Shown here: positions 17,727 through 26,959 of the stretch, piece after piece
How positions within the stretch are numbered: the stretch's first letter is position 1
How the letters are laid out: the number at the start of each line of letters is the position of its first letter
Origin: Chitinophaga sp. CF418
GTDB taxonomy: Bacteria > Bacteroidota > Bacteroidia > Chitinophagales > Chitinophagaceae
Assembly: GCF_900142925.1 (NCBI RefSeq)
Contig: NZ_FRCN01000008.1
Location: 62,001 to 126,000 of the forward strand
Direction: 5' to 3'
DNA length: 64,000 bases
Position numbers and translations under genes: made by a program
The notes under the pieces: model-generated
Told to the model about the DNA's origin: nothing
The model's database searches: none
What the model saw: only the letters and a program-made list of their open reading frames with translations

Positions 17727-18344
17727 CTATTGTGCATCATTCCCGGTAAACTTCTCCATAGAGACTGATGATGCGGAGCTTATGCCTTCGGATTGTATTA
17801 CCTTCTGTACCGTCATCCGCAGGATCTTTACATCCAACGCAAAACTGACATTATCTACGTACCAGGCATCATACGCAAAGCGCTCAGACCAGCTGATGGC
17901 ATTCCTGCCATTCACCTGCGCCCAGCCGGTAATACCGGGCTTCACATTATGCCTTTTCCGCTGTACATCATTATACAATGGCAAATATTCTACCAATAAG
18001 GGGCGTGGGCCTACCAGGCTCATATCTCCCTTCAAAACATTCAACAGCTGGGGGAGTTCATCCAGGGAGGTTTTTCTTATAAACTTCCCTACCGGGGTCA
18101 GCCTCGCTTCATCGGGCAGCAATTGCCCGTCGGCCGCCCGCTTATCATTCATGGTTTTAAATTTCACCACTTTGAATACCCGCCCGTTCCTGCCGGGCCT
18201 GGCCTGAAAAAAGAAAGGCTTTCCTTCATTCGCCAACCAGAGGAACACGGTAAGCAAAACAAGCAAGGGAGATAGCGCCAATAGCGTGATAAACGCTATT
18301 GCAGCATCCAGCAAAGGCTTTATCATCTTACTATACAACTGCAT
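17727..18344 (-). CDS. Initiating phosphoglycosyl transferase (PglC/WcaJ-type sugar transferase)
   Basis: A short monotopic enzyme of 205 residues. It has one N-terminal hydrophobic (re-entrant) segment, the KFKTM motif, and the catalytic Asp-Glu pair in TSLDELPQLLNVLKGDMSLVG, followed by GPRPLL. It moves a phospho-sugar from a UDP-sugar to undecaprenyl phosphate, the first membrane step of EPS repeat-unit assembly. It overlaps the upstream glycosyltransferase by 14 bp and abuts the aminotransferase, so a diacetyl-bacillosamine-like first sugar is possible. Confidence 0.92.
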   Translation of the reverse strand: MQLYSKMIKPLLDAAIAFITLLALSPLLVLLTVFLWLANEGKPFFFQARPGRNGRVFKVVKFKTMNDKRAADGQLLPDEARLTPVGKFIRKTSLDELPQLLNVLKGDMSLVGPRPLLVEYLPLYNDVQRKRHNVKPGITGWAQVNGRNAISWSERFAYDAWYVDNVSFALDVKILRMTVQKVIQSEGISSASSVSMEKFTGNDAQ

Positions 18345-19596
18345 TACTCAGACTACCGTTTTTTAATATTTTCTGTTGTATGAAATCTATATACCGCAAT
18401 GCCAGCACCTGCCTGTCAAAATTCTGCTTTGCATAAGCAAAACCGCTTTCTCCTTCTCTCTTAATCCTGTCAGGCTGTAACAGGTATTCCCGGATGATGC
18501 GATTGTACTCAGCAATATTTTCAGGCTCTACATAAGCGCCCGCTCCTGCTGTTTCCACCAGCCCCCTGGATACGCCATCAATAGCCATCAGGATAGGTTT
18601 TTTACAGGCCATATAATCAAACGTTTTATTGGAGTAAACTGTTTTGAAGGTATCTGCTTTCTTCAGAACGGAAGTACCCATTTCAGACGCCAGTATGTAT
18701 TTAAACACATCCCGTTTAGGAACCGGATCCAGGAAGCGTACATTCTTTACCTTCATCTCATCGGCTACCTGCTGCAGGCGTTTTTTATCCATTCCCTGCC
18801 CTATCAGCAGGAACAGTACAGGCGTATCTTCCAGTTGTTTGCCCGCTTTCAGCAGCTGTTCCAGGTCATTGGCTACCCCGTGTGCACCCACATAAGTGAT
18901 CACAAAATGACCATTTAACCGATGCTCTTCCCGGAACGCATCCCTGTCAAAAGTATCCAGCAGATTGTCTGACAAGGTGAAGTCTGCTGCATTGGGAATA
19001 AAGATCAACTTGTTCTCCGGTACGTTCTTTTTATCCCTCAGGGTATTGTAAAACGCAGGGGTCAGTACATTGATCAGCGCCGCCTTCCGGTAGATGAAAC
19101 TTTCAAACCAGTAGGCCAGCTTAATGATCATTTTATTTTTAAGCACGCCCGAATCAATAGCCGATTCCGGCCAAAGGTCTCTTACTTCAAACAGGAAAGG
19201 CACTCTTTTGGCCCTGGACAGCACATACCCGGAGAATCCCACAAACAAAGGCGGCGAAGTAACGATCGCCACATCAAATTCTCCTTTTACTTTAAATAAT
19301 CCTGCCCACATAGAAGAGAACATAAAACAGAAATAACCCCATAAACGTCCCAGGAAGTTACGGTTGTAGGACTCAGATACATGACACCTCCATACCGTCA
19401 CATCTCCCTGCTGTTTCTTCACGAAATATTTCTTCTTGTACTCCGCACGTTTCTCCGATCCGTTGGCATGCATCATTCCGGCCAGCACCGTTACGCTATG
19501 TCCCTGATCAGTCCATGTCTTTGTTATTTCATTCCACCGGGAGCCTCCGGGATCGTCTTCCTCTAAAAAATACTGGTGAATCAGTAAAACCTTCAT
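18331..19596 (-). CDS. Glycosyltransferase family 4, WbuB-like
   Basis: The N-terminus MKVLLIHQYFLEEDDPGGSR and FEVRDLWPESAI are typical of WbuB-type GT4 enzymes (the E. coli member is linked to N-acetyl-L-fucosamine transfer). The C-terminal GT-B half has TYVGAHGVANDLEQLL and SNKTFDYMACKKPIL. It probably adds the second sugar of the repeat unit at the cytoplasmic face. It overlaps the sugar transferase by 14 bp and starts 2 bp after the heparinase-like gene. Confidence 0.9.
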   Translation of the reverse strand: MKVLLIHQYFLEEDDPGGSRWNEITKTWTDQGHSVTVLAGMMHANGSEKRAEYKKKYFVKKQQGDVTVWRCHVSESYNRNFLGRLWGYFCFMFSSMWAGLFKVKGEFDVAIVTSPPLFVGFSGYVLSRAKRVPFLFEVRDLWPESAIDSGVLKNKMIIKLAYWFESFIYRKAALINVLTPAFYNTLRDKKNVPENKLIFIPNAADFTLSDNLLDTFDRDAFREEHRLNGHFVITYVGAHGVANDLEQLLKAGKQLEDTPVLFLLIGQGMDKKRLQQVADEMKVKNVRFLDPVPKRDVFKYILASEMGTSVLKKADTFKTVYSNKTFDYMACKKPILMAIDGVSRGLVETAGAGAYVEPENIAEYNRIIREYLLQPDRIKREGESGFAYAKQNFDRQVLALRYIDFIQQKILKNGSLSNAVV

Positions 19597-19598
19597 AA

Positions 19599-21494
19599 CT
19601 ATCTATTTAAACTTATATCTGTGATGATTGCATACTGGTCTGTGGTAAATATAAGCTCCCGGCTTTCTTCCCTCACGCCATACAGCGAAGAATAAGCCCC
19701 TTTTCTCTCCTCTGCCTTCAGTATATTTCCCTGCTTGTCCCCGGCCTTCCAGGTAATTGCTTCCGGCAACACAGTATGCCATAGCTGACGCATTGCCAAA
19801 TGTGCCGGCTTGTTCGTGATGTAGTCTTCCACCCGCCAGAGCGGCGCGCCTTTTTTTTTCTTCACCACACGCCTGTGTGTAATATCCGGTCCGGCATGCT
19901 GAAAGGCAGAGATAGTTCCGTCCCAGATATACTCTTCCTTCGTTTCATACAGCACCGCATTCCTGCATTGCGTCCAGTTATACCAGATAAACCGCGCACC
20001 TTTCTCCATCTGGTCATAGTCTTCCAGCATCACCGTGTTATGGGAAGCAGTCCCCATGAAATACCGCAACGTCTGTTCATTGGTGTTGTACTTATAACTA
20101 CCGGCGTCCATCAGGATGTTCTCTCCCTTATACCAGATATCCAGATGAAGGTTATCTGCCTGGGAAGGCCGGTCACGGTGACTGCCGCAACGCAGGAACG
20201 TGACAGTATCCTGTTCCCGGCAAACGTAATAACCACCGTCAGGATAGCTGAACAAGCCCTTATACTCCTTCGGCGTCACTTCTTTTTCAGCAGGCACTTT
20301 ACCATACCAGTATACATCCTCATATGTTTCCGGGAATGCCGCATCAACGTCCAGCAATACCGCTAATGCCTGTAACTGCGGCCGGTAATCGCGGTACTGC
20401 CGGCTATTCAGCCGGAAGAAAAGCGCGCCGTCATTAGCGCCGTAGTTAGGTAACCAGCCATTGCTGTCGTTCATACATGAACGCAGGAACTGCAGCGATT
20501 TCTCTGCCCTTTCTGCTACCACAGCAGGAAAGGCTTCATCATTCAGCTCCGCCAGGCGGATGGCCCACGTTAACAACTGAACTACCACCCGGTGATAGTT
20601 CATTGAGAACTGCAGGTAGCTGCCATCAGGATAGATCTGGTACCCTATCTCCTGTATGAACCATTTCCGGCCCTTTTCTTTCCAGTTCGCAGCGCCCGGG
20701 AATGCGGGATATAACAGGCCTCCCAGGTAAAGGGCAAGCGTTTCCGTGATCGCGTGATTATTTCTTACGGCAATCCGGGAGAAGTTGATATTCTCATACA
20801 CATGATGCAGCTGCCAGTAAATAGCATGCTGGATCTCTTCAAACACCTGTTCTGTGAGGTGTGCTGAATTGCGGTAATAATACAATGCAAAGGTCCAGTT
20901 CAGCACCCGCAGGCTTATTTCCTGACTACATTTATAATGAGGCCCGCAATTGACTTTATTTGCCTTTATCCAGGATAGGATATGCTGCAGCACAAAAGCG
21001 GCGCAATCGTCCTTAAAATGATAATCATAGCGGATAATATCATACAGATAAGCGAACCTCGCCTTTTCCCATACAAACTTGATATCGCCAGCCTCCTTTG
21101 AGTAATCTTCTATCTCTGTCCAGTGTTTATCGCGCTCATACACAAAACCACTATCCGGGTTCCTCATCCAGTCACTGTCAATACCCAGGTCTATCACCTT
21201 CCCATTGAAGAAAGGCAGTTTACCGGCCTTAATATCCTGGTAACGGGTAGCTAGTTCCGCCTCCGGATTACGGGGAATGGCCAGCTCTTCCCTGCTGCCG
21301 AAAAAGAATTGTACGGTCTGATTCTTCCAGCTGTCCAGTGACAGGTATTTAACTTTAGCCGGAGTGCCCGGAAAGCGCTTTTTAAGCCGTCCGGTTCTCC
21401 TGTTAAGTTCATAGACGGACCGGAATGCAATATACCTCCAGCCCATGTTGTGCACCACCCTCATACCTTTCTGCAAGGTCTTCCAACTACTCAT
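19599..21494 (-). CDS. Heparinase II/III-family polysaccharide lyase-like protein
   Basis: This is a 631-residue protein. The N-terminal half is an alpha/alpha-toroid lyase domain (HILSWIKANKV, RNNHAITETLALYLGG, FSMNYHRVVVQLL). The C-terminal half is a heparinase II/III beta domain (CGSHRDRPSQADNLHLDIW, ILMDAGSYKYN, SHNTVMLEDYDQM). There is no clear signal peptide, so it may act in the cytoplasm or be attached to the inner membrane, as seen for similar genes inside EPS clusters. It could edit or release uronate-containing polymer. It overlaps the epimerase upstream by 4 bp (ATGA). Confidence 0.88.
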   Translation of the reverse strand: MSSWKTLQKGMRVVHNMGWRYIAFRSVYELNRRTGRLKKRFPGTPAKVKYLSLDSWKNQTVQFFFGSREELAIPRNPEAELATRYQDIKAGKLPFFNGKVIDLGIDSDWMRNPDSGFVYERDKHWTEIEDYSKEAGDIKFVWEKARFAYLYDIIRYDYHFKDDCAAFVLQHILSWIKANKVNCGPHYKCSQEISLRVLNWTFALYYYRNSAHLTEQVFEEIQHAIYWQLHHVYENINFSRIAVRNNHAITETLALYLGGLLYPAFPGAANWKEKGRKWFIQEIGYQIYPDGSYLQFSMNYHRVVVQLLTWAIRLAELNDEAFPAVVAERAEKSLQFLRSCMNDSNGWLPNYGANDGALFFRLNSRQYRDYRPQLQALAVLLDVDAAFPETYEDVYWYGKVPAEKEVTPKEYKGLFSYPDGGYYVCREQDTVTFLRCGSHRDRPSQADNLHLDIWYKGENILMDAGSYKYNTNEQTLRYFMGTASHNTVMLEDYDQMEKGARFIWYNWTQCRNAVLYETKEEYIWDGTISAFQHAGPDITHRRVVKKKKGAPLWRVEDYITNKPAHLAMRQLWHTVLPEAITWKAGDKQGNILKAEERKGAYSSLYGVREESRELIFTTDQYAIITDISLNR

Positions 21495-22609
21495 ATCGCA
21501 CGGCTATATTTTTCAGTGTCAGCAAATATTTCCATCAGGCTTCCGATAATCCGCTCAGCGGCATGCCCATCCCATAAAGGAGGTATGCTTCCCTTTTTCC
21601 ACTCGCCCCTGAATAATCTTTCCATCGCAGGTTTGATAGCACGGGGATCTGTACCCAGCAATTCATTGGTACCCAGCGTACACGTCTCCGGCCGTTCGGT
21701 AGTATCTCTTAAGGTCATACAGGGTACGCCCATCACCGTTGTCTCTTCTGTGATGCCACCGGAATCGGTGATAACAACTTTTGCATTTTCCACCAGGTAG
21801 TTAAACTCCAGGTACCCCAAGGGTTCCACCAGGTGGAGATTAGGATATGTCAGCCGGCTGTTCTCCAGGTTCCTGGCTGTACGGGGATGAACAGGGAAGA
21901 TCACGGGCAGTCCGTTGCTATTGTTCATGATCTCGCTGATCAGTAGCGACAGGTTTTCCTGCACGTCCACATTGGCAGGACGGTGCAGGGTCATCACCAG
22001 GTAGCCCTGCGGCTTTAATCCTGCCGTTTCGAAGATGGCGGGAGGTGCAAACCGGCTACGCTGTTTCAGTAGGGTATCGATCATCGTATTGCCTACAAAA
22101 ATGATCTGCTCATCCAGCTTCCCTTCCCTCCGCAGATTAGCGTTTGCTATGTCGGATGTTGTAAAGAAATAGTCAGTGATCGCGTCCGTTACCATACGGT
22201 TGATCTCTTCCGGCATGGTGATATCCCCCGATCTTATCCCGGCTTCCACATGGGCCACCTTTACCATCAGCTTTTTGGCAACGATGGAGCAGGCCAGTGT
22301 TGAGGTAACATCGCCTACCACCAGCACAAGGTCTACGCGGTGTTCCATCAGTTCCTTTTCAAAACGCACCATGATATTGGCCGTCTGCTCTGCCTGGGAA
22401 CCGCCCCCTGCTTCCAGGTTCGCATGCGGTTCCGGTATGTTGAGCTGTTCGAAAAAAGACTGGCTCATGTTCTTGTCATAATGCTGACCTGTATGTACCA
22501 GCCGGTAATTGATATCCTCTCCCTGTTGCTGCCTGTCCCTGATGGCGGCAATGATGGGGGCTATCTTCATGAAATTGGGCCTGGCTCCGGCAATAAGAGT
22601 TATTTTCAT
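21491..22609 (-). CDS. wecB: UDP-N-acetylglucosamine 2-epimerase (non-hydrolysing), copy 1
   Basis: Family motifs are GARPNFMKIAPI, HTGQHYD, HVEAGIRSGD, HRPANVD, and the UDP-binding DSGGITEETTVMGVP..RDTTERPET. These enzymes invert C2 of UDP-HexNAc; some members act on 6-deoxy sugars instead (WbjD). The second copy at 32660 differs clearly in sequence, so the two may use different sugars. It is tightly coupled to the heparinase-like gene (4-bp overlap) and follows the bi-domain oxidoreductase by 36 bp. Confidence 0.92.
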   Translation of the reverse strand: MKITLIAGARPNFMKIAPIIAAIRDRQQQGEDINYRLVHTGQHYDKNMSQSFFEQLNIPEPHANLEAGGGSQAEQTANIMVRFEKELMEHRVDLVLVVGDVTSTLACSIVAKKLMVKVAHVEAGIRSGDITMPEEINRMVTDAITDYFFTTSDIANANLRREGKLDEQIIFVGNTMIDTLLKQRSRFAPPAIFETAGLKPQGYLVMTLHRPANVDVQENLSLLISEIMNNSNGLPVIFPVHPRTARNLENSRLTYPNLHLVEPLGYLEFNYLVENAKVVITDSGGITEETTVMGVPCMTLRDTTERPETCTLGTNELLGTDPRAIKPAMERLFRGEWKKGSIPPLWDGHAAERIIGSLMEIFADTEKYSRAI

Positions 22610-22645
22610 TCAGTAATGTTTATTGACAGATGAACAACGTGCTGT

Positions 22646-24811
22646 TTATTGAAGTGCTTCCGCCGGTTCTGTGGCAACGGGTGCGGCGACTTTGACCTGG
22701 TCCAGTCTCACCCATCCGCTCTGTTGCAGGCTTCTTACAGCCGCAAAACTGGCGCGTGTAGTATTCACGATCTCATCAAACGGGATCAGGGGCGCTCCGC
22801 CATTTCTGATACTGTTGATCAAAGCCTGGAACTGCGCTTTATGCCCCTTGTCCAGCGTTGTCTTTAGTTTGGAGAAACCTCTGAAGCCGTAGCCGGTAGT
22901 CTGCTTATAATTATCGATAACGGCAGTCCTGTCCTGTGAATAGACTTCGATCCTTTCCTTAGGATAAGCTTTTGACCCGTTTGAGAAATAGTTGATCACA
23001 CCTGTAGACCCGTTCTCATACTGCAGCAGTATGGAGGCGTTATCCGTATTCTCTGCAGGATGTATCCCCATAGCGTTCATACAGACCGCCGTGATCTTAC
23101 TGCCGGTCAGGTAGGTAATGAGATCAATAAAATGGCAGGCTTCGCCGATAATGCGGCCGCCACCCACCTTCATATCATGTACCCATACATTCGAAGGAAT
23201 AGCGCCTGCATTCATGGTAGCAATAACATTCATGGGTGTATTCCCTACCAGCTGTTTTACCTTCTGTACATGGGGGGAAAACCGGCGGTTAAAACCTACA
23301 GTCAATGTCACCGAGCCATCGTATGCATCGATGACCTGGTCCAGCTCATCTTCATTCAGTGCCAGGGGCTTCTCTACAAACACATGTTTTCCTGCCGCCA
23401 GGGCTTTCAGCACCATCGCAGCATGTGTATTATGACGTGTTGTGATCATCACGCCGTCTGTTTCCCTGTCTCTCAATATCTCCTGGTAATCCGTCGTACT
23501 GAGCGCTATTTTATATTTCTTCGCCAGCGCGGTTCCTGTAATACCGCCTGCACTTGCGATATACTTGATATCCGCTTTCGCCTTTTCCAGCGCCGGCAGC
23601 ATGGTCATTTTCGTAAAGTTGCCCGCACCAATAATGCCCCATACTCCTTTCTTTCCTGCAAAAGAAATAGCAGGCAACACATACACCGTATGCCGGGGAT
23701 CTGCATCTTCACTGTATACAAGGATCGATGCAATAGCACGGCTTTTACCGATACTGCCATATACCCTGTCATATTCATCCAGCGGTACTCTTTCCGTGAT
23801 CAGCGAAGCCACATCCAGTTTACGGGAAGAAACTGCCTGTAAAATGGCTTCAAAGTTTCTCTTCTCTGTCCATCTCACAAAAGGCAGCGGATAATCTACT
23901 CCCCGCTGTTCATACTCTTCGTCATATCGTCCCGGACCATACGAACACGATACCTGGAAAGTGAGCTCTTTTTCATAAAACTCAGCCCGGCTGATGTTCA
24001 GTCCTATAACACCTACCAATATGATCCTTCCGCGTTTGCGGCTCATCCTGGCCGCCTGAGATATGATCTCGTCTGTTTTTGCAGAAGCAGTGATGATCAC
24101 ACCGTCTGCGCCGCGTCCCTGTGTCTCATCAAGTACTGATTTCACTACATCTGCGCCTTCCGCAGGATTGATACCTATAATCCCTTTCTTCCTCGCCAGC
24201 GCGATCTTCTCAGCATCCAGGTCAATGCCTATTACCCGGCAGCCGTTGGCCAGCAGCAATTCGGCGGTGATCATCCCTATCAGCCCGAGCCCTGTTACCA
24301 CAATGGTTTCTCCCAGTGTAGGATTACAAAGCCGGATGCCCTGCAGTCCGATGGAGCCGATAACAGTAAATACCGCTTCATCGTCAGATACATTTGCAGG
24401 TATAGCGGCTACCAGGTTCTGTGGCACACATACGATCTCGGCATGCGGACCATTGGATGCCACCCTGTCGCCTACTTTAAATTCGCTGACGCCTTCTCCC
24501 ACCGCTATCACTTTCCCCACATTACAATATCCCAGCGGTAGCGGCTGCGCCAGTTTGTTAAATACCGCCTCCAGCGTCGGCATCAGTCCTTCCGTCTTTA
24601 TCTTCTCCAGCACCTGCTTTACCTTATCAGGTTGCTGCCGCGCTTTCTGGACAAGGTTCGCCTTGCCAAATTCCACCAGCATTCTTTCCGTACCAAGTGA
24701 AACAAGACTTCTTGTTGTCCTCACCAATACCTGTCCTCTGGCTACCTGTGGCGCAGGTACTTCTTCCAGGATGGTTTCACCTGTCTTGAAGGATTGAATC
24801 AGTTGCTTCAT
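22646..24811 (-). CDS. Bi-domain oxidoreductase: zinc-type alcohol dehydrogenase fused to Gfo/Idh/MocA
   Basis: Residues 1-370 are a medium-chain dehydrogenase (LVSLGTERMLVEFGKA, GYCNVGKVIAVGEGV, NAD loop VTGLGLIGMITAELL). Residues 385-705 are a Gfo/Idh/MocA oxidoreductase (VWGIIGAGNFTKMTMLPAL, HVFVEKPLAL, GEACHFIDLITYLTGS). Such 700-residue fusions are recurrent in EPS and O-antigen loci, often beside a heparinase-like gene and a WecB, as here. They presumably make a modified nucleotide sugar, but the reaction is not known to me. The start ATG is at 24811, 3 bp after the next gene upstream. Confidence 0.9.
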   Translation of the reverse strand: MKQLIQSFKTGETILEEVPAPQVARGQVLVRTTRSLVSLGTERMLVEFGKANLVQKARQQPDKVKQVLEKIKTEGLMPTLEAVFNKLAQPLPLGYCNVGKVIAVGEGVSEFKVGDRVASNGPHAEIVCVPQNLVAAIPANVSDDEAVFTVIGSIGLQGIRLCNPTLGETIVVTGLGLIGMITAELLLANGCRVIGIDLDAEKIALARKKGIIGINPAEGADVVKSVLDETQGRGADGVIITASAKTDEIISQAARMSRKRGRIILVGVIGLNISRAEFYEKELTFQVSCSYGPGRYDEEYEQRGVDYPLPFVRWTEKRNFEAILQAVSSRKLDVASLITERVPLDEYDRVYGSIGKSRAIASILVYSEDADPRHTVYVLPAISFAGKKGVWGIIGAGNFTKMTMLPALEKAKADIKYIASAGGITGTALAKKYKIALSTTDYQEILRDRETDGVMITTRHNTHAAMVLKALAAGKHVFVEKPLALNEDELDQVIDAYDGSVTLTVGFNRRFSPHVQKVKQLVGNTPMNVIATMNAGAIPSNVWVHDMKVGGGRIIGEACHFIDLITYLTGSKITAVCMNAMGIHPAENTDNASILLQYENGSTGVINYFSNGSKAYPKERIEVYSQDRTAVIDNYKQTTGYGFRGFSKLKTTLDKGHKAQFQALINSIRNGGAPLIPFDEIVNTTRASFAAVRSLQQSGWVRLDQVKVAAPVATEPAEALQ

Positions 24812-24814
24812 ATG

Positions 24815-25807
24815 CTATTTTAAATAGTCTACAATTTCTTTGATCTTATTTTCTACTACGAGTGTTGTCGATTTAAGATGATCGCCTTTCAGTATCTGCT
24901 CTATGCTATCGGCTATTGAACGTGGCTCCATGGGATCGAATACGAGCGTCGGATTAACTACTTCAAAAACGTAGGGCAAATCAGATGCTACAACATCACA
25001 ACCACATTTCACGGCTTCAATCAACCCTAATCCGAAACTTTCGCAAAGAGAAGGATACACCAGGTACTTATGCTGGCTGTACAGATCATAAGCATTTACA
25101 AACCCATGATTAACCAGCTTCAATCCCATATTCCTGTACGCTTCAATTGTATTGACCAACTCACTGTAATTGCCGGTAACCGTTAAATGCAGCTCGGGGA
25201 ACATACTCCTCTCTGCCAGCATACGCCAGGCCTGCAGCAGGTTCTTATGATTCTTGTGCGTATTACCGTTGCTGATGAACACAAAAGATTCCTGTCTGCT
25301 GCCGTTCCCATTACACTGTGCTACATAATAGAATGGCGCTACGATCACCTTGTCAGCCTTCACACCTTTCTGCGCGAGTAACGCTTTCACTTCATTCGTC
25401 TGAACGATGAAATAATCCGTATTCCGGCTTAAAAAAGTGATCAGTCTTCCTTTGATCGTTTTCAGCACTTTCTCTTTCAGCCCATAAGTGGACGGATAAC
25501 TGAGCAGGGAAACATTATGGAAATAAGTAAAGACCTTTGCTTTCAATCGTAAAGTTGGCGGCAGGTTACCAAAGCAAAACACCTTATCGAATTGCTTACC
25601 GCGTTGCCTGTAAAACCGGTGCCTTTCTGCCAGCGATCCTTTCATAAAAATCTTACGGTCCGCTGCAATAAATTCATAGTCTCCTTTGCACCTGGCATCG
25701 AATAGATAAAAACAGTCCAGCCCTGCACTGTTGATCTCAGATACGAGATAATCCAGTAAGACCTTTCCACCACTATTATTAATAAACACCGCGTCTAATA
25801 ATATCAT
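24815..25807 (-). CDS. Glycosyltransferase family 4 (330 aa)
   Basis: GT-B fold with the GT4 C-terminal signature: NGNTHKNHKNLLQAWRML, a GFVNAYDLYSQHKYLVYP region, and the E-x7-E motif CESFGLGLIEAVKCGCDVVA. The N-terminus (MILLDAVFINNSGGKVLLDY) is like other GT4 members of EPS clusters. Donor and linkage cannot be inferred. It lies between two EPS genes with gaps of 3 and 15 bp. Confidence 0.88.
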   Translation of the reverse strand: MILLDAVFINNSGGKVLLDYLVSEINSAGLDCFYLFDARCKGDYEFIAADRKIFMKGSLAERHRFYRQRGKQFDKVFCFGNLPPTLRLKAKVFTYFHNVSLLSYPSTYGLKEKVLKTIKGRLITFLSRNTDYFIVQTNEVKALLAQKGVKADKVIVAPFYYVAQCNGNGSRQESFVFISNGNTHKNHKNLLQAWRMLAERSMFPELHLTVTGNYSELVNTIEAYRNMGLKLVNHGFVNAYDLYSQHKYLVYPSLCESFGLGLIEAVKCGCDVVASDLPYVFEVVNPTLVFDPMEPRSIADSIEQILKGDHLKSTTLVVENKIKEIVDYLK

Positions 25808-25822
25808 TTGCGTCTTTTATTT

Positions 25823-26959
25823 TTAACCGTCAACAAACGTTCCTCTCTTCTTTCCTTTTCTCCAGGGCGCCTGTGGGGCAGCCCCATTCCCATACACGCA
25901 ATGGATGATATCCAGGAAATAATCGGCTGCATGCCCGCCCGACAAACATTCAGACCAGCGCCTGATCTTTTCCCTGGCGCCGGCGGGTACTTTTCCGGCG
26001 CTGATCCGTTTATTCATCTCTTCCGATAGCCGGTTGACATCGCCTGCCCGGATGACTGTACTGAAATTGTGATCTCCCAGTAATACAGAAGCACCACAAT
26101 GGTCTGTACAGATAACAGGAGTACCTTGTTGCAGCGCCTCATTAATCACTGCGCCCCAGCCCTCTTTCAGTATACTGGGCAGCACAAACAGATCATGTTG
26201 CCCCATCAGCTTTATAACCGTACCATTCTCCTGGAAACCGGAGAATTTCACATTAGACAGGGACAGCTCATCCACCAGGCTTTTTAACATGGGCGCTTCC
26301 GGACCATCTCCTATTATATTCAGTTCACCATTACTGTTCTTTACGTTCGACCAGGCCTTTATAAGGGTATGCACTCCCTTGTTAGGCACCAGTCCTCCTG
26401 CGTACATCACCCTGAAAGCTGTATCTTCTGCTGCCGTTACAGGAGGCGTAGCCTGTACAAAATATCCCCATTCAAAGAGCTTATCTTTTTTATACCCGGC
26501 TTTGCTATACACTTCCATTCCTTTGCTGCCTATGGCAAGAATGAAATCAAACCTTCTTCCATATCGCAGCCGGTGATAGATGCTGCGCAGATACCTGATT
26601 TTACCTTTCAGTCCCAGCCAACTATATGGCTCAGCCATAATACCCACATTATGCCGGTGGCCTGTCAGATAGGCAAAGGCATTGCTGAAAAGCGGTTCAC
26701 TATCAAAACCACTGAAAATATGATAGGTGTTTTTGTCTGACGACGCTACAATCTCATCGATCACTGTCTGCTCCGGCGATACGATCAGTTTCACCCGGCC
26801 CATATCAGGAATTGTCCAACCCATTCTTTTCCGCTTCTCTTCTATAGCAACAACTGTCACCAGTACCACCTCCACATTCACCTTCAATGAAAGGCAATGC
26901 AGGAAGCAAGACTGGTGTACACTCACCATATTCTGCCAGAAAACAAACTTTCTATTCAT
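25823..26959 (-). CDS. Glycosyltransferase family 4 (378 aa)
   Basis: The C-terminal GT4 domain shows VMYAGGLVPNKGVHTLI, GDGPEAPMLKSLV, the loop HDLFVLPSI, and E-x7-E in EGWGAVINEALQQGTPVI. The N-terminal part carries FVFWQNMVSVHQSCFLHCL. The frame opens at 27001, but the ATG at 26959 overlaps the upstream stop codon as ATGAATAG, a common coupling layout, and is preferred. Confidence 0.88.
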   Translation of the reverse strand: MNRKFVFWQNMVSVHQSCFLHCLSLKVNVEVVLVTVVAIEEKRKRMGWTIPDMGRVKLIVSPEQTVIDEIVASSDKNTYHIFSGFDSEPLFSNAFAYLTGHRHNVGIMAEPYSWLGLKGKIRYLRSIYHRLRYGRRFDFILAIGSKGMEVYSKAGYKKDKLFEWGYFVQATPPVTAAEDTAFRVMYAGGLVPNKGVHTLIKAWSNVKNSNGELNIIGDGPEAPMLKSLVDELSLSNVKFSGFQENGTVIKLMGQHDLFVLPSILKEGWGAVINEALQQGTPVICTDHCGASVLLGDHNFSTVIRAGDVNRLSEEMNKRISAGKVPAGAREKIRRWSECLSGGHAADYFLDIIHCVYGNGAAPQAPWRKGKKRGTFVDG

